Below are positions 1 to 7,873 of a stretch of 64,000 bases of DNA, in pieces. The stretch comes from Euzebya pacifica. Its GTDB lineage: Bacteria; Actinomycetota; Nitriliruptoria; Euzebyales; Euzebyaceae. Location of the stretch: positions 2,237,910 to 2,301,909 of the forward strand of contig NZ_CP031165.1 of NCBI RefSeq assembly GCF_003344865.1, read 5' to 3'. The notes under the pieces were generated by a model. The model saw only the letters and a list, made by a program, of their open reading frames with translations, did not search any database and was not told the DNA's origin. The first letter of the stretch is position 1. Every line of letters starts with the position of its first letter. Position numbers and translations under genes: made by a program.

Positions 1-229
1 GGTCGCCACCACGCCACCGCCCCTGGGGCAGAACCACCGCCCGGTTCGCATCCGCTACGTCACGCAGGTCGCCGTCGGGCCACCCCGGTTCAAGCTGTTC
101 ACCAACCAGCGGCTGGAGGCCAGCTACCTGCGCTACCTGGAGCGCAAGCTGCGCGAGTCCTTCGACTTCACCGGCACGCCGCTGCGCCTGGGTGTGACCA
201 TCCGGACGCAGTGGGAGGACCGCAAGTAG
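1..229 (+). CDS. der: Ribosome biogenesis GTPase Der (EngA), C-terminal end only
   Basis: This is the last 75 codons of a gene entering from the left edge, read from base 2 to the TAG at 227-229. It matches the C-terminal KH-like domain of Der, which follows the two GTPase domains and contacts 50S assembly intermediates. Visible hallmarks are IRYVTQV, the FKLFTN segment, SYLRYLERKLRE, and a basic C-terminus after GTPLRL. The GTPase domains lie outside the window, so nothing can be said about them. A strong hairpin follows the stop codon. Confidence 0.85.
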   Translation, partial: VATTPPPLGQNHRPVRIRYVTQVAVGPPRFKLFTNQRLEASYLRYLERKLRESFDFTGTPLRLGVTIRTQWEDRK

Positions 230-260
230 CGATCCCACCGGCCCTGCCCGAGAACAACGG

Positions 261-288
261 AACGCCCCGACCATCCGGTCGGGGCGTT
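261..288 (+). terminator. Rho-independent terminator after der
   Basis: A perfect 12-bp stem (AACGCCCCGACC / GGTCGGGGCGTT) closes a 4-base ATCC loop 31 bases past the der stop codon. It is followed by a moderately T-rich stretch. It probably ends der transcription and may also serve the convergent gene on the other strand. Confidence 0.8.
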
Positions 289-320
289 CGTGTTGGTCTG
301 GTCATGCCGCGTCGGGCGGG

Positions 321-1091
321 CTACTGGCCCTCGGTGGTGCCGTCGCCGACGGGGCAGCCGGGGGTGCCGACCCAGGTGAGCGTCGGCGACGCGTCGGACT
401 CGGCGTTGGCGGACACGATGCGCACGCCACCCTGCGACTCCACGTCGATCGTGGGCTCGACCGTCAGGACGAACGGGGTACCCGGCGGCTGCTCCAGCAG
501 GAAGTAGGACTGGTACCCGCCCAGGACGTCCAGCTCGAGCCGTCCCTCGGCCTCGACCAGCGCCGTCGCCATGGGGGAGGGGGACGCCTTCAGGTCACCG
601 TCGACCTGCTGGTTGTCGACCACGTTGGCGGCGTCGATCAGCGAGGAGGGGTAGATGCCCAGCTCGGTGGTCGACAGCACGTCCTCGACGCTCAGCCCGA
701 GGGTCAACGACGACATGCAGCCGGGGTCGCCGGGGGGCAGGTCGAAGGCGACCACGATGCTGTCGGCCGGGTCATCGGACAGGATCAGCGAGGTGCCGTC
801 GATGTCGGCGACCGTGTCGTTGACGTAGAAGTCCGCGATCGGCGCAGCCTGCCCGTCGGTGACGGGGCCGGTGGGCGGTGCCAGGGTCGGAACGGCGGTC
901 GGGACAGTGGACACCGGCAGCTCGGTCTCGGTGGACTCGCTCTCCGGCGCCAGGATCGATCCCGACGCGTCGAACTCCACCAGGGTGTCGAGGGTGTCGA
1001 GGAACCGCGGGTAGGCGTAGTTCGCCACCGCGAGCAGGGCAACGATGGCGATGGGCCACCGGATGATGGTCCAGATCTTCGCAACGGTCAT
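321..1091 (-). CDS. Uncharacterised membrane-anchored or secreted protein
   Basis: I do not recognise a family. The 256-residue product has one hydrophobic N-terminal segment (about residues 8-26) that could be a signal anchor. A Pro/Thr/Ser-rich, low-complexity linker follows (about 45-80), then a beta-rich, acidic extracellular-looking domain. Two cysteines, in PGDPGC and TPGCPVG, could form a disulfide outside the cell. It converges on der and is preceded upstream by the small zinc-ribbon gene on the same strand. Function is unknown; a surface-exposed protein is the most that can be inferred. Confidence 0.6.
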   Translation of the reverse strand: MTVAKIWTIIRWPIAIVALLAVANYAYPRFLDTLDTLVEFDASGSILAPESESTETELPVSTVPTAVPTLAPPTGPVTDGQAAPIADFYVNDTVADIDGTSLILSDDPADSIVVAFDLPPGDPGCMSSLTLGLSVEDVLSTTELGIYPSSLIDAANVVDNQQVDGDLKASPSPMATALVEAEGRLELDVLGGYQSYFLLEQPPGTPFVLTVEPTIDVESQGGVRIVSANAESDASPTLTWVGTPGCPVGDGTTEGQ

Positions 1092-1175
1092 GGCGTCAGA
1101 CTGTACCGACCCAGCCGCTCGGATCGGTGCAGCCGACGTGCCCGACCCGGCAGGGGTCTGCTGACGAGCGGTCGA

Positions 1176-1340
1176 TCACCGCGGCGGATGGACCCGGACG
1201 GGCTGTCGACACCAGGGACAGTCCAGCGCGCCCACGACCGGATCGACCCGCAGGTCGACCCGTGCCCGCAGGACCCCACGACACCGTGGACAGGGCGCGA
1301 ACAGGGGAACATCGCCGAGGGGCGGACGGGTGTGGGCCAT
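1176..1340 (-). CDS. Small zinc-ribbon protein
   Basis: A 54-residue product starts at an ATG at 1338-1340. The frame stays open upstream to a GTG at 1370, so ten more residues are possible. It contains two CPxC knuckles, CPRC and CPWC, about 27 residues apart, the spacing of a classic zinc ribbon, and ends in basic residues. There is no clear ribosome binding site. The cysteine pattern rather than length argues that it is real. It may bind nucleic acid or act as a structural adaptor. It lies between two genes on the same strand. Confidence 0.5.
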   Translation of the reverse strand: MAHTRPPLGDVPLFAPCPRCRGVLRARVDLRVDPVVGALDCPWCRQPVRVHPPR

Positions 1341-1409
1341 GCCGTGCACGGTACGCCTGCCCGGTGACATCCGGACAGGCGCAGCCTGGGGGTCACGACG
1401 TCCACGGGG

Positions 1410-4400
1410 TCACGGCGTCAGCAAGCGGTCGACGACGTCGAGCACCACGTCGCTGACCGCGGCGCGGCCACCTGCGACGTTGACCCGGACGATCTCGTCG
1501 GCATGGTCGGTCAGGAAGGTGCCCGCCTCCGGTGAGCCGGCCATGTCGACCCCATCGACCAGCAGCAGCGGGCCGCGGTCCAGCGCCGCAGCTGCGCCGG
1601 CGACCAGCCCGTCGGCGAAGTCCCGGCCGGTGGCCAGCCACACGGTGTCCGCCTGGAGGCCACGTGCCAGCGCCGCGTCGGCGATCACCCGTGACGTGGC
1701 GTACCTGGTCGGCCCGGCCAGGCGGGTCACCGTCCCGCCGAGGTCCTTGACGGCGTCCACGACCTCCTCGCCGACGGCCGCGGTGCCACCGACCACCAGG
1801 ACGTCGGCCCCGGGAGTCAGGACGTCGGCTGCGTCACCGAGGTCGTCGGGCTGGACCAGCAGGATCGGGAGCCCCTCCGCCGCGGCCAGCGCCGAGACGC
1901 TGAGGGCGTCGGCGAAGCTGTCCCTGGCGGTCAGGACCGCACCCTCGGCGGTACCCAGCTCGCGGGCGATGGCGATCGAGGTGCCCTCGCGGGTGGGACC
2001 GGCCAGGCGACGGACGTCCAGGCCGAGCTCGACGAGCTGGTCGGCCACGGCCGAAGACAGCGCAGCCTCGCCGCCCAGCAGGACGACGTTGGATGCCCCC
2101 AGCCGGGTGAGCTCGCCGATGGTCTGCTCGGGGACGCCATCGCGTCCGGACAGCAGCAGGGGGCCGCGTGTGGCCACCGCGAGCGGCGCACCGGCGAGGG
2201 AGTCGGCGAAGTCGTCGGCCCGTGCGATCACGACCGTCGAGGCGGTCGTCCACGACGCCTCCGACACGGCCACGGCCGTCTCGATGCGGTTGTCGCCGGC
2301 GTGGCGCTGGATGCGCGGTCCGGTCGGGCCGGGCTCGGCGGGCGGGTCGACGGGCTCCTCGCCCGGTCCGAAGGGGATCGACACGGGAGCCGGCCCCATC
2401 GGGACACCGCCCTCGCGGTCGGAGTAGTCCAGCCACGGGACGGTGTCGGTCTCGTCCAGGCCGGGGCGGGACCAGTCGCACACGCCGTCGGGGAACACCT
2501 CTGCGAGTATGGCCAGCTGCGCGTCGGTGAACTCGACGTCGCCGTGGTCGGCGTCCTCCACCGGCATCAGGCGGCACCGCATGACGTCGTCGGTCAGCGG
2601 GGCACCGGCCTCGATGCGCGGGGTGGAGTAGACGTCGATGGCGGTGTCACAGAACGCCGGGTCGACATCGATGCCGAGGCCGTTGCTGCAGCGGTCGGCC
2701 ACGTCCTCGGGACGGCTGCGGACGATCTTCTCGTCAAGCCCGAGGTCGGAGGTGTCCGCGTCGACGGCAGCCAGCCAACGGTCCATCGCCAGCACCGAGG
2801 CGTCGGCGTAGGTCGGGTCGCCGAGCAGCGGGACGGGGCCGCGCCACAGCAGCATGTTGTCGGCGTGCCCGTGCTCGCGGATCAGGCGATCACGCAGGGC
2901 GTAGGTGCGGTAGGTGTCGTGGAAGGCCCCCGGGTCGGGACCGCGGTTGTCGATGATCGCGGTGGTGTCGAGGTTGGAGGCGGTGTTGTTCAGGCCGGAC
3001 CGGTAGATGTTGGCCAGCCCCGCCCGGTCGGCGTCGTACCGCTCGTCCTGCACGTTGTAGTCGGGGTCCCAGCCGCCCACGTTGGCGTTGAGGTGCACGA
3101 ACTCCTCAGGGGAGATGGTGCCGTCGAGCAGGCCCGAGAGGCCGTACTGGATGCCGACGTTGCCGAATGGACGGTTGGCCCAGCCGGTCGTCGGGTCGGT
3201 GCCCAGGGCGTTGGCGTTGTACTGCTGCAGGGTGCAGCGGACGCCGTCGGGGTTGGTCTCGGCGTCGTAGAGCTGGTCGTTGGGCAGGCCGGGGCAGCGT
3301 TGGCCGCCGAGGTTCCCCTGGACCTGCGCGAGCGCCTGGCGCCGGCTCGGGTCACCGGAGGAGGGGATGACCTCGGTGAACGTGACGGCGTTGATGGCGT
3401 TGGGGTGGCCGTAGACGGCCTCCTGCTTGTCGGGGGTCCACACGATCCCGGCCGCCGGCGCCTCCGCTGACTCGAAGTACTCGCGCAGCAGGTCGTAGTC
3501 GACGTACTGGTTGGCCGACGACCCCGCGTCGGGGAACGAGCAGGATGCCGTGATGCCCTGGTAGATCCCGCCGGGGTAGGCGTTCGCGGTCCAGTACTGG
3601 GCCAGCGCGCCACCGGAGCAGCCGGTGCCGATCGTCCACCGCAGCTCGCCGTACCGCTCGACGAAGTGCTCCTTCATCATCAGCATCGACTCGGCCTGGA
3701 GGACCACGTTGCAGCTGTGTCCGGAGTGGTTCAGCACGTGGGAGGCGACCGCGAAGCCCTGGGAGAGGAAGCTGTCGTCCATCACGTCGAGCGCCTCGAC
3801 CTGGCTGTAGGCGGTGTCACAGGACTGGCCGTGCACGATGACCATGCGGCCGTTGAACCCGCGCTGGGGCGCCCACGGCTCGTAGTCGGGGGCCTCGGGA
3901 TCGAACAGCACGGCGATGGCGTAGCTGTCGCGGTTCATCGCGCCCTCCTCGAGCCGGACGATATAGGGCACCTCCTCACCCTCGGTCGTGGTGGTCGTGG
4001 CGACGTCGCTCGGCGGGTTGTCGGGGTCGTAGTCCCGGAAGCCCGTCCCCGTGGTCGGCATGTACTGCAGCGAGTAGGTCGTCTCGCGGTTGCACTGTTC
4101 GTCGATCGCGCCGTCGAGGCAGGTCCACGGCTGGATCTGCGGACCGGAGAAGACGGGGCCGCCGCGCGGATGGTTGGTCAGGGTGATGCGGGCACCGTGG
4201 CCGGAGGGCAGCGACGCGGTCAGCACCGTCTCGCCGAGGGGCAGGCCCTCGACGCGGCCCATGAACCGGCCGTTGTCGCGCACGGCGAACGCGTCGGTGA
4301 CGTCGACGTCGCCGGCCGTGACGGTCAGGTCCGCGGCGTCGTCGCCGGTCGGCACGGTCACCTCCACCAGGGCGTTGCCGTCGCTGAGCAGGTCGGCGCG

Positions 4401-4547
4401 GTTGCCGAGCACCTCGATCGCCACGACCTCCTCGTCCCCGGCGCGGGCCTGCGCCGGGAGGAGCAGGCCGGCGACCAGGGCCAGCAGGGCGACGAGCACG
4501 GCGGCGGGGACGGCCACGGCACGCGGGGACGGGGCGGTTCTGGGCAT
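1410..4547 (-). CDS. Secreted DUF6351-type hydrolase-like protein with C-terminal CWB2 repeats
   Basis: A 1045-residue exported protein. The start at 4547 is chosen because GAGGAG sits 6 bases upstream and a signal peptide follows directly (residues about 8-36, ending AQARA). An N-terminal beta domain (about 40-120) leads into a long alpha/beta-hydrolase-like region with the elbow-like motif GTGCSGGA near residue 310. That region resembles the DUF6351/tannase-like group. From about residue 745 there are three CWB2 repeats (RIETAVAVS, REGTSIAIA and RYATSRVIA units with FADSLAG/FADALSV-type motifs), which bind cell-wall polymers non-covalently. It is probably a wall-anchored ester hydrolase or depolymerase; substrate unknown. 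Extending to 4616 would add a non-signal leader and is less likely. Confidence 0.75.
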   Translation of the reverse strand: MPRTAPSPRAVAVPAAVLVALLALVAGLLLPAQARAGDEEVVAIEVLGNRADLLSDGNALVEVTVPTGDDAADLTVTAGDVDVTDAFAVRDNGRFMGRVEGLPLGETVLTASLPSGHGARITLTNHPRGGPVFSGPQIQPWTCLDGAIDEQCNRETTYSLQYMPTTGTGFRDYDPDNPPSDVATTTTTEGEEVPYIVRLEEGAMNRDSYAIAVLFDPEAPDYEPWAPQRGFNGRMVIVHGQSCDTAYSQVEALDVMDDSFLSQGFAVASHVLNHSGHSCNVVLQAESMLMMKEHFVERYGELRWTIGTGCSGGALAQYWTANAYPGGIYQGITASCSFPDAGSSANQYVDYDLLREYFESAEAPAAGIVWTPDKQEAVYGHPNAINAVTFTEVIPSSGDPSRRQALAQVQGNLGGQRCPGLPNDQLYDAETNPDGVRCTLQQYNANALGTDPTTGWANRPFGNVGIQYGLSGLLDGTISPEEFVHLNANVGGWDPDYNVQDERYDADRAGLANIYRSGLNNTASNLDTTAIIDNRGPDPGAFHDTYRTYALRDRLIREHGHADNMLLWRGPVPLLGDPTYADASVLAMDRWLAAVDADTSDLGLDEKIVRSRPEDVADRCSNGLGIDVDPAFCDTAIDVYSTPRIEAGAPLTDDVMRCRLMPVEDADHGDVEFTDAQLAILAEVFPDGVCDWSRPGLDETDTVPWLDYSDREGGVPMGPAPVSIPFGPGEEPVDPPAEPGPTGPRIQRHAGDNRIETAVAVSEASWTTASTVVIARADDFADSLAGAPLAVATRGPLLLSGRDGVPEQTIGELTRLGASNVVLLGGEAALSSAVADQLVELGLDVRRLAGPTREGTSIAIARELGTAEGAVLTARDSFADALSVSALAAAEGLPILLVQPDDLGDAADVLTPGADVLVVGGTAAVGEEVVDAVKDLGGTVTRLAGPTRYATSRVIADAALARGLQADTVWLATGRDFADGLVAGAAAALDRGPLLLVDGVDMAGSPEAGTFLTDHADEIVRVNVAGGRAAVSDVVLDVVDRLLTP

Positions 4548-4727
4548 GGATGGCTCCTCGGCTCGACCGGCGAGTCCGCACTCGCACGGCCGGATGGTCT
4601 GGCGATCGGACGTCACGGGTGACTACGCCGCCGGGCCGCGGGCCCGTACGCCGATCGTCGAACCGGCCGGCAGGGTGAGATCGCGTCTCGTGCATGGGTT
4701 CGCCGATCTCATACGCTGCTGCGACGC
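4548..4727. promoter_or_regulatory. Divergent intergenic promoter region
   Basis: This region separates the leftward CWB2 hydrolase gene from the rightward USP-DUF389 gene and must carry both promoters. A TACGCT hexamer about 10 bases before the ATG at 4728 could be a -10 element for a nearly leaderless transcript, since there is no Shine-Dalgarno sequence. No -35 box or operator is convincing. Confidence 0.3.
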
Positions 4728-6626
4728 ATGAGCACCACCGCCCCCGACCCCGGCACCGAGCCGCCAGCCGGTCCCGACGCAGCTCCCGACGCAGGGGGCG
4801 AGGCCGCCGAGGCCCTCCCGGAAGCGGAGCCGCTCGAGCGGAACGAGGTTCCCGACCACGCGCGCACCGTCGTGGTGCCCGTGGCCAACCCCGACACGGC
4901 CCCCGAGCTGCTGGGCCTGGCCCGTGCGGTGGTGCGCCGTGACAGCGGGCGGGTGATCGCGCTCGTCGTCGTGCTCGGCGACGCCGACGCGGAGAACAAC
5001 CTGGACCGCATCCAGGCGATCAAGGAGATCGTCGACACCGTCCGCGCCCGCGACGGGCAGATCGACATCGAGGTCGTCACCCGTCCGGCGGCCAGCGTGG
5101 CGCGCGGCATCCTCGACGCGACCCGCGACGAGAACGCCGACATGGTCCTGCTGGGCGTGCAGGCGCCCACCCCCGGGGAGGTCGCCGTCGGCGGCATCGC
5201 CGAGCAGGTCATCCGCGCCGCCGAGTGCGACGTGCTGGTCTATCGCCGAGGGCGCCACGGCAAGGGGCTGGAGGCCATCGAGGGCGTCGTGGCCGGCGTC
5301 GACGGCAGCGCCGACGCCCGGGTCGCCGCACGCCTGGGGATCATCCTCGGGCAAGGGCTGGGCAAGCCGGTCGAGCTGCTCCACGTGCGGTTGCCCTCCG
5401 ACACCGAGCAGCAGGGCGACCTGATCCTCGCCATGGAGGCCGAACGGCTCGAGGGGTCCGACATCTGCACCCGGCGGGTCGTCGAGGCCCGCACCGTGCC
5501 GCAGGGGCTGCGCAGCCAGGTGTCGTCCAACCGCCTCACGGTCGTCGGGTTCCGGTCGATGCCGGACTTCGCCGGCAGCCGCCTCGGTGACACGACCCGC
5601 GGCGCGATGGACACCCTCAGGGGGCCGGTGCTGGCGATCTCCCGGCCGGACCGGACGACGGGTGCCGTGGACCGGATGCGGCGGGCAATCAGGCGCTTCC
5701 GGCCACGCCTCACCGAGGCCGAGGAGCAGTCGCTGGTCTGGACCGCCCGGCTGCAGGCAACCCTGAACACCGACTTCGTCGTGCTGTGCGTGATCTCCGC
5801 GATGCTGGCCACGTTCGGCCTGCTGCTGGACTCCTCCGCCGTGATCATCGGCGCGATGCTCGTCGCCCCGCTGATGAGCCCCATCGTGGCCATCGGCACC
5901 GCGCTGGTCGACGGTGAGGTCCGCACGCTTCGCCGGGCCACGATCACCGTGTCGGTCGGGGCTGCGCTGGTCGCCGGGACCGCGTTCCTCATCGGCCTGC
6001 TCGTCGGCCCCGACGCACCCACCGCCGAGATGCTCGGTCGTGGGTCACCCTCGTTGATCGACGCGGGCGTGGCCGCCGCGTCCGGCGTCGTCGGTGGCTA
6101 CGCCGGCGCCCGCAAGGGCATTCCCGCCGCGCTGGCCGGGGTGGCCATCGCGGCCGCGCTGGTGCCGCCGATCTGCGTCTTCGGGCTCGGCCTGACGCTC
6201 AGCGGACGGCTCGCCGCCGGGGCGGGCCTGCTGTTCGTCACCAACATCGCCTGCATCGCGGCGGCCAGCGCCGGCGTGCTGCTGTGGCTGGGCGTGCACG
6301 TCAACCGGACAGGGGCGGGACGCAAGCGCTACGTCCGGTTCACCGCCCCGGTGCTCGTCGGGGTGCTGGCGGCCCTGTTCCTGTTCGGCCTGTCCGGACG
6401 CGGCCCCGACCTCAGCCGCGTCCAGGCCATCGTGGAGGAGGAGGTCGGCGTCGAGGTGGTCGGCGTGGACACCACCGGCCCCGCCGACAGCGTCACCGTG
6501 ACCGTGCGCACCGAGGGCACGGTGTCCCCGGATGCGGTCCGGGCCGCCGGCCAACGGGTGGCCGAGGAGCTCCGCGGGCTGGTCCTTCGCGTGGCCGTCC
6601 AGCAGGTCATGAGCACGGGCGGCTGA
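4728..6626 (+). CDS. Tandem universal-stress-like domains fused to a DUF389 membrane domain
   Basis: A 632-residue integral membrane protein. Residues about 40-175 and 185-300 look like two USP-type alpha/beta domains; the first has HARTVVVPVANP and ADMVLLGV, the second GVVAGVDGSADAR. From about 320 comes a DUF389/TIGR00341 membrane domain with hallmark motifs LDSSAVIIGAMLVAPLMSPI, the GGYAGARKG loop and ALVPPICVFG, about 6 membrane spans, then an acidic soluble C-terminal tail (540-632). DUF389 proteins have no settled function. The cytosolic USP pair may sense nucleotide or stress and gate the membrane part. The next gene is a ferritin-like/VIT1 protein on the same strand. Confidence 0.75.
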   Translation: MSTTAPDPGTEPPAGPDAAPDAGGEAAEALPEAEPLERNEVPDHARTVVVPVANPDTAPELLGLARAVVRRDSGRVIALVVVLGDADAENNLDRIQAIKEIVDTVRARDGQIDIEVVTRPAASVARGILDATRDENADMVLLGVQAPTPGEVAVGGIAEQVIRAAECDVLVYRRGRHGKGLEAIEGVVAGVDGSADARVAARLGIILGQGLGKPVELLHVRLPSDTEQQGDLILAMEAERLEGSDICTRRVVEARTVPQGLRSQVSSNRLTVVGFRSMPDFAGSRLGDTTRGAMDTLRGPVLAISRPDRTTGAVDRMRRAIRRFRPRLTEAEEQSLVWTARLQATLNTDFVVLCVISAMLATFGLLLDSSAVIIGAMLVAPLMSPIVAIGTALVDGEVRTLRRATITVSVGAALVAGTAFLIGLLVGPDAPTAEMLGRGSPSLIDAGVAAASGVVGGYAGARKGIPAALAGVAIAAALVPPICVFGLGLTLSGRLAAGAGLLFVTNIACIAAASAGVLLWLGVHVNRTGAGRKRYVRFTAPVLVGVLAALFLFGLSGRGPDLSRVQAIVEEEVGVEVVGVDTTGPADSVTVTVRTEGTVSPDAVRAAGQRVAEELRGLVLRVAVQQVMSTGG

Positions 6627-6687
6627 CCGCTACCGTTGCCCGGTGCGACGCAGCAGCGCCAGCACACCTCGCCAGAGGAGGAACACC

Positions 6688-7830
6688 GTGGCCACCACCG
6701 ATGACGTCGCACGTTTCCGCGAGAACTTCGTGGAGGAGGTCAACGCCGCCTGGCTGTACCGGGTCGCCGCCGACATCGAGGAGGACGAGGCCGTCGCCGG
6801 GGTCTACCTGCGGCTGGCCGAGACCGAGGAACGCCACGCCGAGCTGTGGGCCGACCGGCTGCGGGACGCAGGTGAGGCGGTGCCGTCCACCGACCCGTCC
6901 TCGCGGTCGCGGATGCTCGGGTGGCTCGCCAAGCGGTGGGGCGTCGGGGTGCTGAGCAACGTCATGGCCTCCACCGAACGCGCGGGCCGGACGATGTACG
7001 ACAACCAGCCGGAGGCCGTGGGGACGTCGCTGCCTGCCGACGAACGCAGCCATGCGGTCATCCTCGACGCCCTGCGCCGGGAGTCGGCGGCGGCGCCCGG
7101 CAACGGTGGCGTGCGAGGCGGGGTGCTGGCACGCCTCGAAGGCCGGCACCGTGCCGTCGGCGGCAACGCCCTTCGGGCCGCGGTGCTCGGTGCAAACGAC
7201 GGGCTGGTGTCCAACACCTCCCTGGTCATGGGTATCGCCGGGGCGGCCTTCGCGGCCGATGCGGTGCTGCTGACCGGGCTCGCCGGCCTGCTGGCCGGGG
7301 CGATCTCCATGGCGCTTGGCGAGTGGCTGTCGGTGCAGAGTTCGCGTGAGCTCAACCAGGCACAGATCGCCACGGAGCGGGCGGAGATCCTGGAGATGCC
7401 CGAGGCCGAGGCGGAGGAGTTGGCGCTGATCTACCAGGCCAAGGGCATGTCACAGGAGGAGGCCGAACGGGCGGCCGCCGACATCATGTCCGACCCCGAC
7501 GCCTTCCTCGACACGATGGTCCGCGAGGAGCTGGGCATCGATCCCGACGAGCTGGGAGGCTCGGCGTGGCAGGCGGCTGGAACGTCCTTCGCGTTGTTCT
7601 CCCTCGGCGCCATCGTGCCGGTCATCCCGTTCTTCTGGTTGTCCGGCGGCGCGGCCGTGATCCTCAGCCTGGCCCTGGCGGGGATCGCCCTGTTCGCGCT
7701 GGGTGCGACGACGGCCCTGATCACGGGGACGGGGGTCCTCCGCACCGGGACCCGGTCGCTGCTGCTGGGGTTGATCGCGGCCGGGGTGACCTACGGCATC
7801 GGGGCGGTGCTGGGCGTCACCGTCGGCTGA
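6688..7830 (+). CDS. Ferritin-like/VIT1 membrane metal transporter (MbfA-like)
   Basis: The start is the GTG at 6688 because AGAGGAGGAAC lies just upstream; the ATG at 6643 has no such site. The 380-residue product joins a cytosolic ferritin/rubrerythrin-like four-helix domain (about 1-140, metal-ligand motifs EEDEAVAG and ETEERHAELW) to a VIT1/CCC1 membrane domain (about 165-380). Markers of the latter are GANDGLVSNTSLVMGIAGA, a GAISMALGEWLSVQSS turn and five likely spans around a charged helical insert. Known members export Fe(II) or Mn(II), using the ferritin domain as sensor. It is separated by 61 bases from the USP-DUF389 gene and may share its transcript. Confidence 0.85.
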   Translation: MATTDDVARFRENFVEEVNAAWLYRVAADIEEDEAVAGVYLRLAETEERHAELWADRLRDAGEAVPSTDPSSRSRMLGWLAKRWGVGVLSNVMASTERAGRTMYDNQPEAVGTSLPADERSHAVILDALRRESAAAPGNGGVRGGVLARLEGRHRAVGGNALRAAVLGANDGLVSNTSLVMGIAGAAFAADAVLLTGLAGLLAGAISMALGEWLSVQSSRELNQAQIATERAEILEMPEAEAEELALIYQAKGMSQEEAERAAADIMSDPDAFLDTMVREELGIDPDELGGSAWQAAGTSFALFSLGAIVPVIPFFWLSGGAAVILSLALAGIALFALGATTALITGTGVLRTGTRSLLLGLIAAGVTYGIGAVLGVTVG

Positions 7831-7873
7831 CGGTGACCGATGACCGGTCAGGCGGCATGGGCAGACGGCGTGG

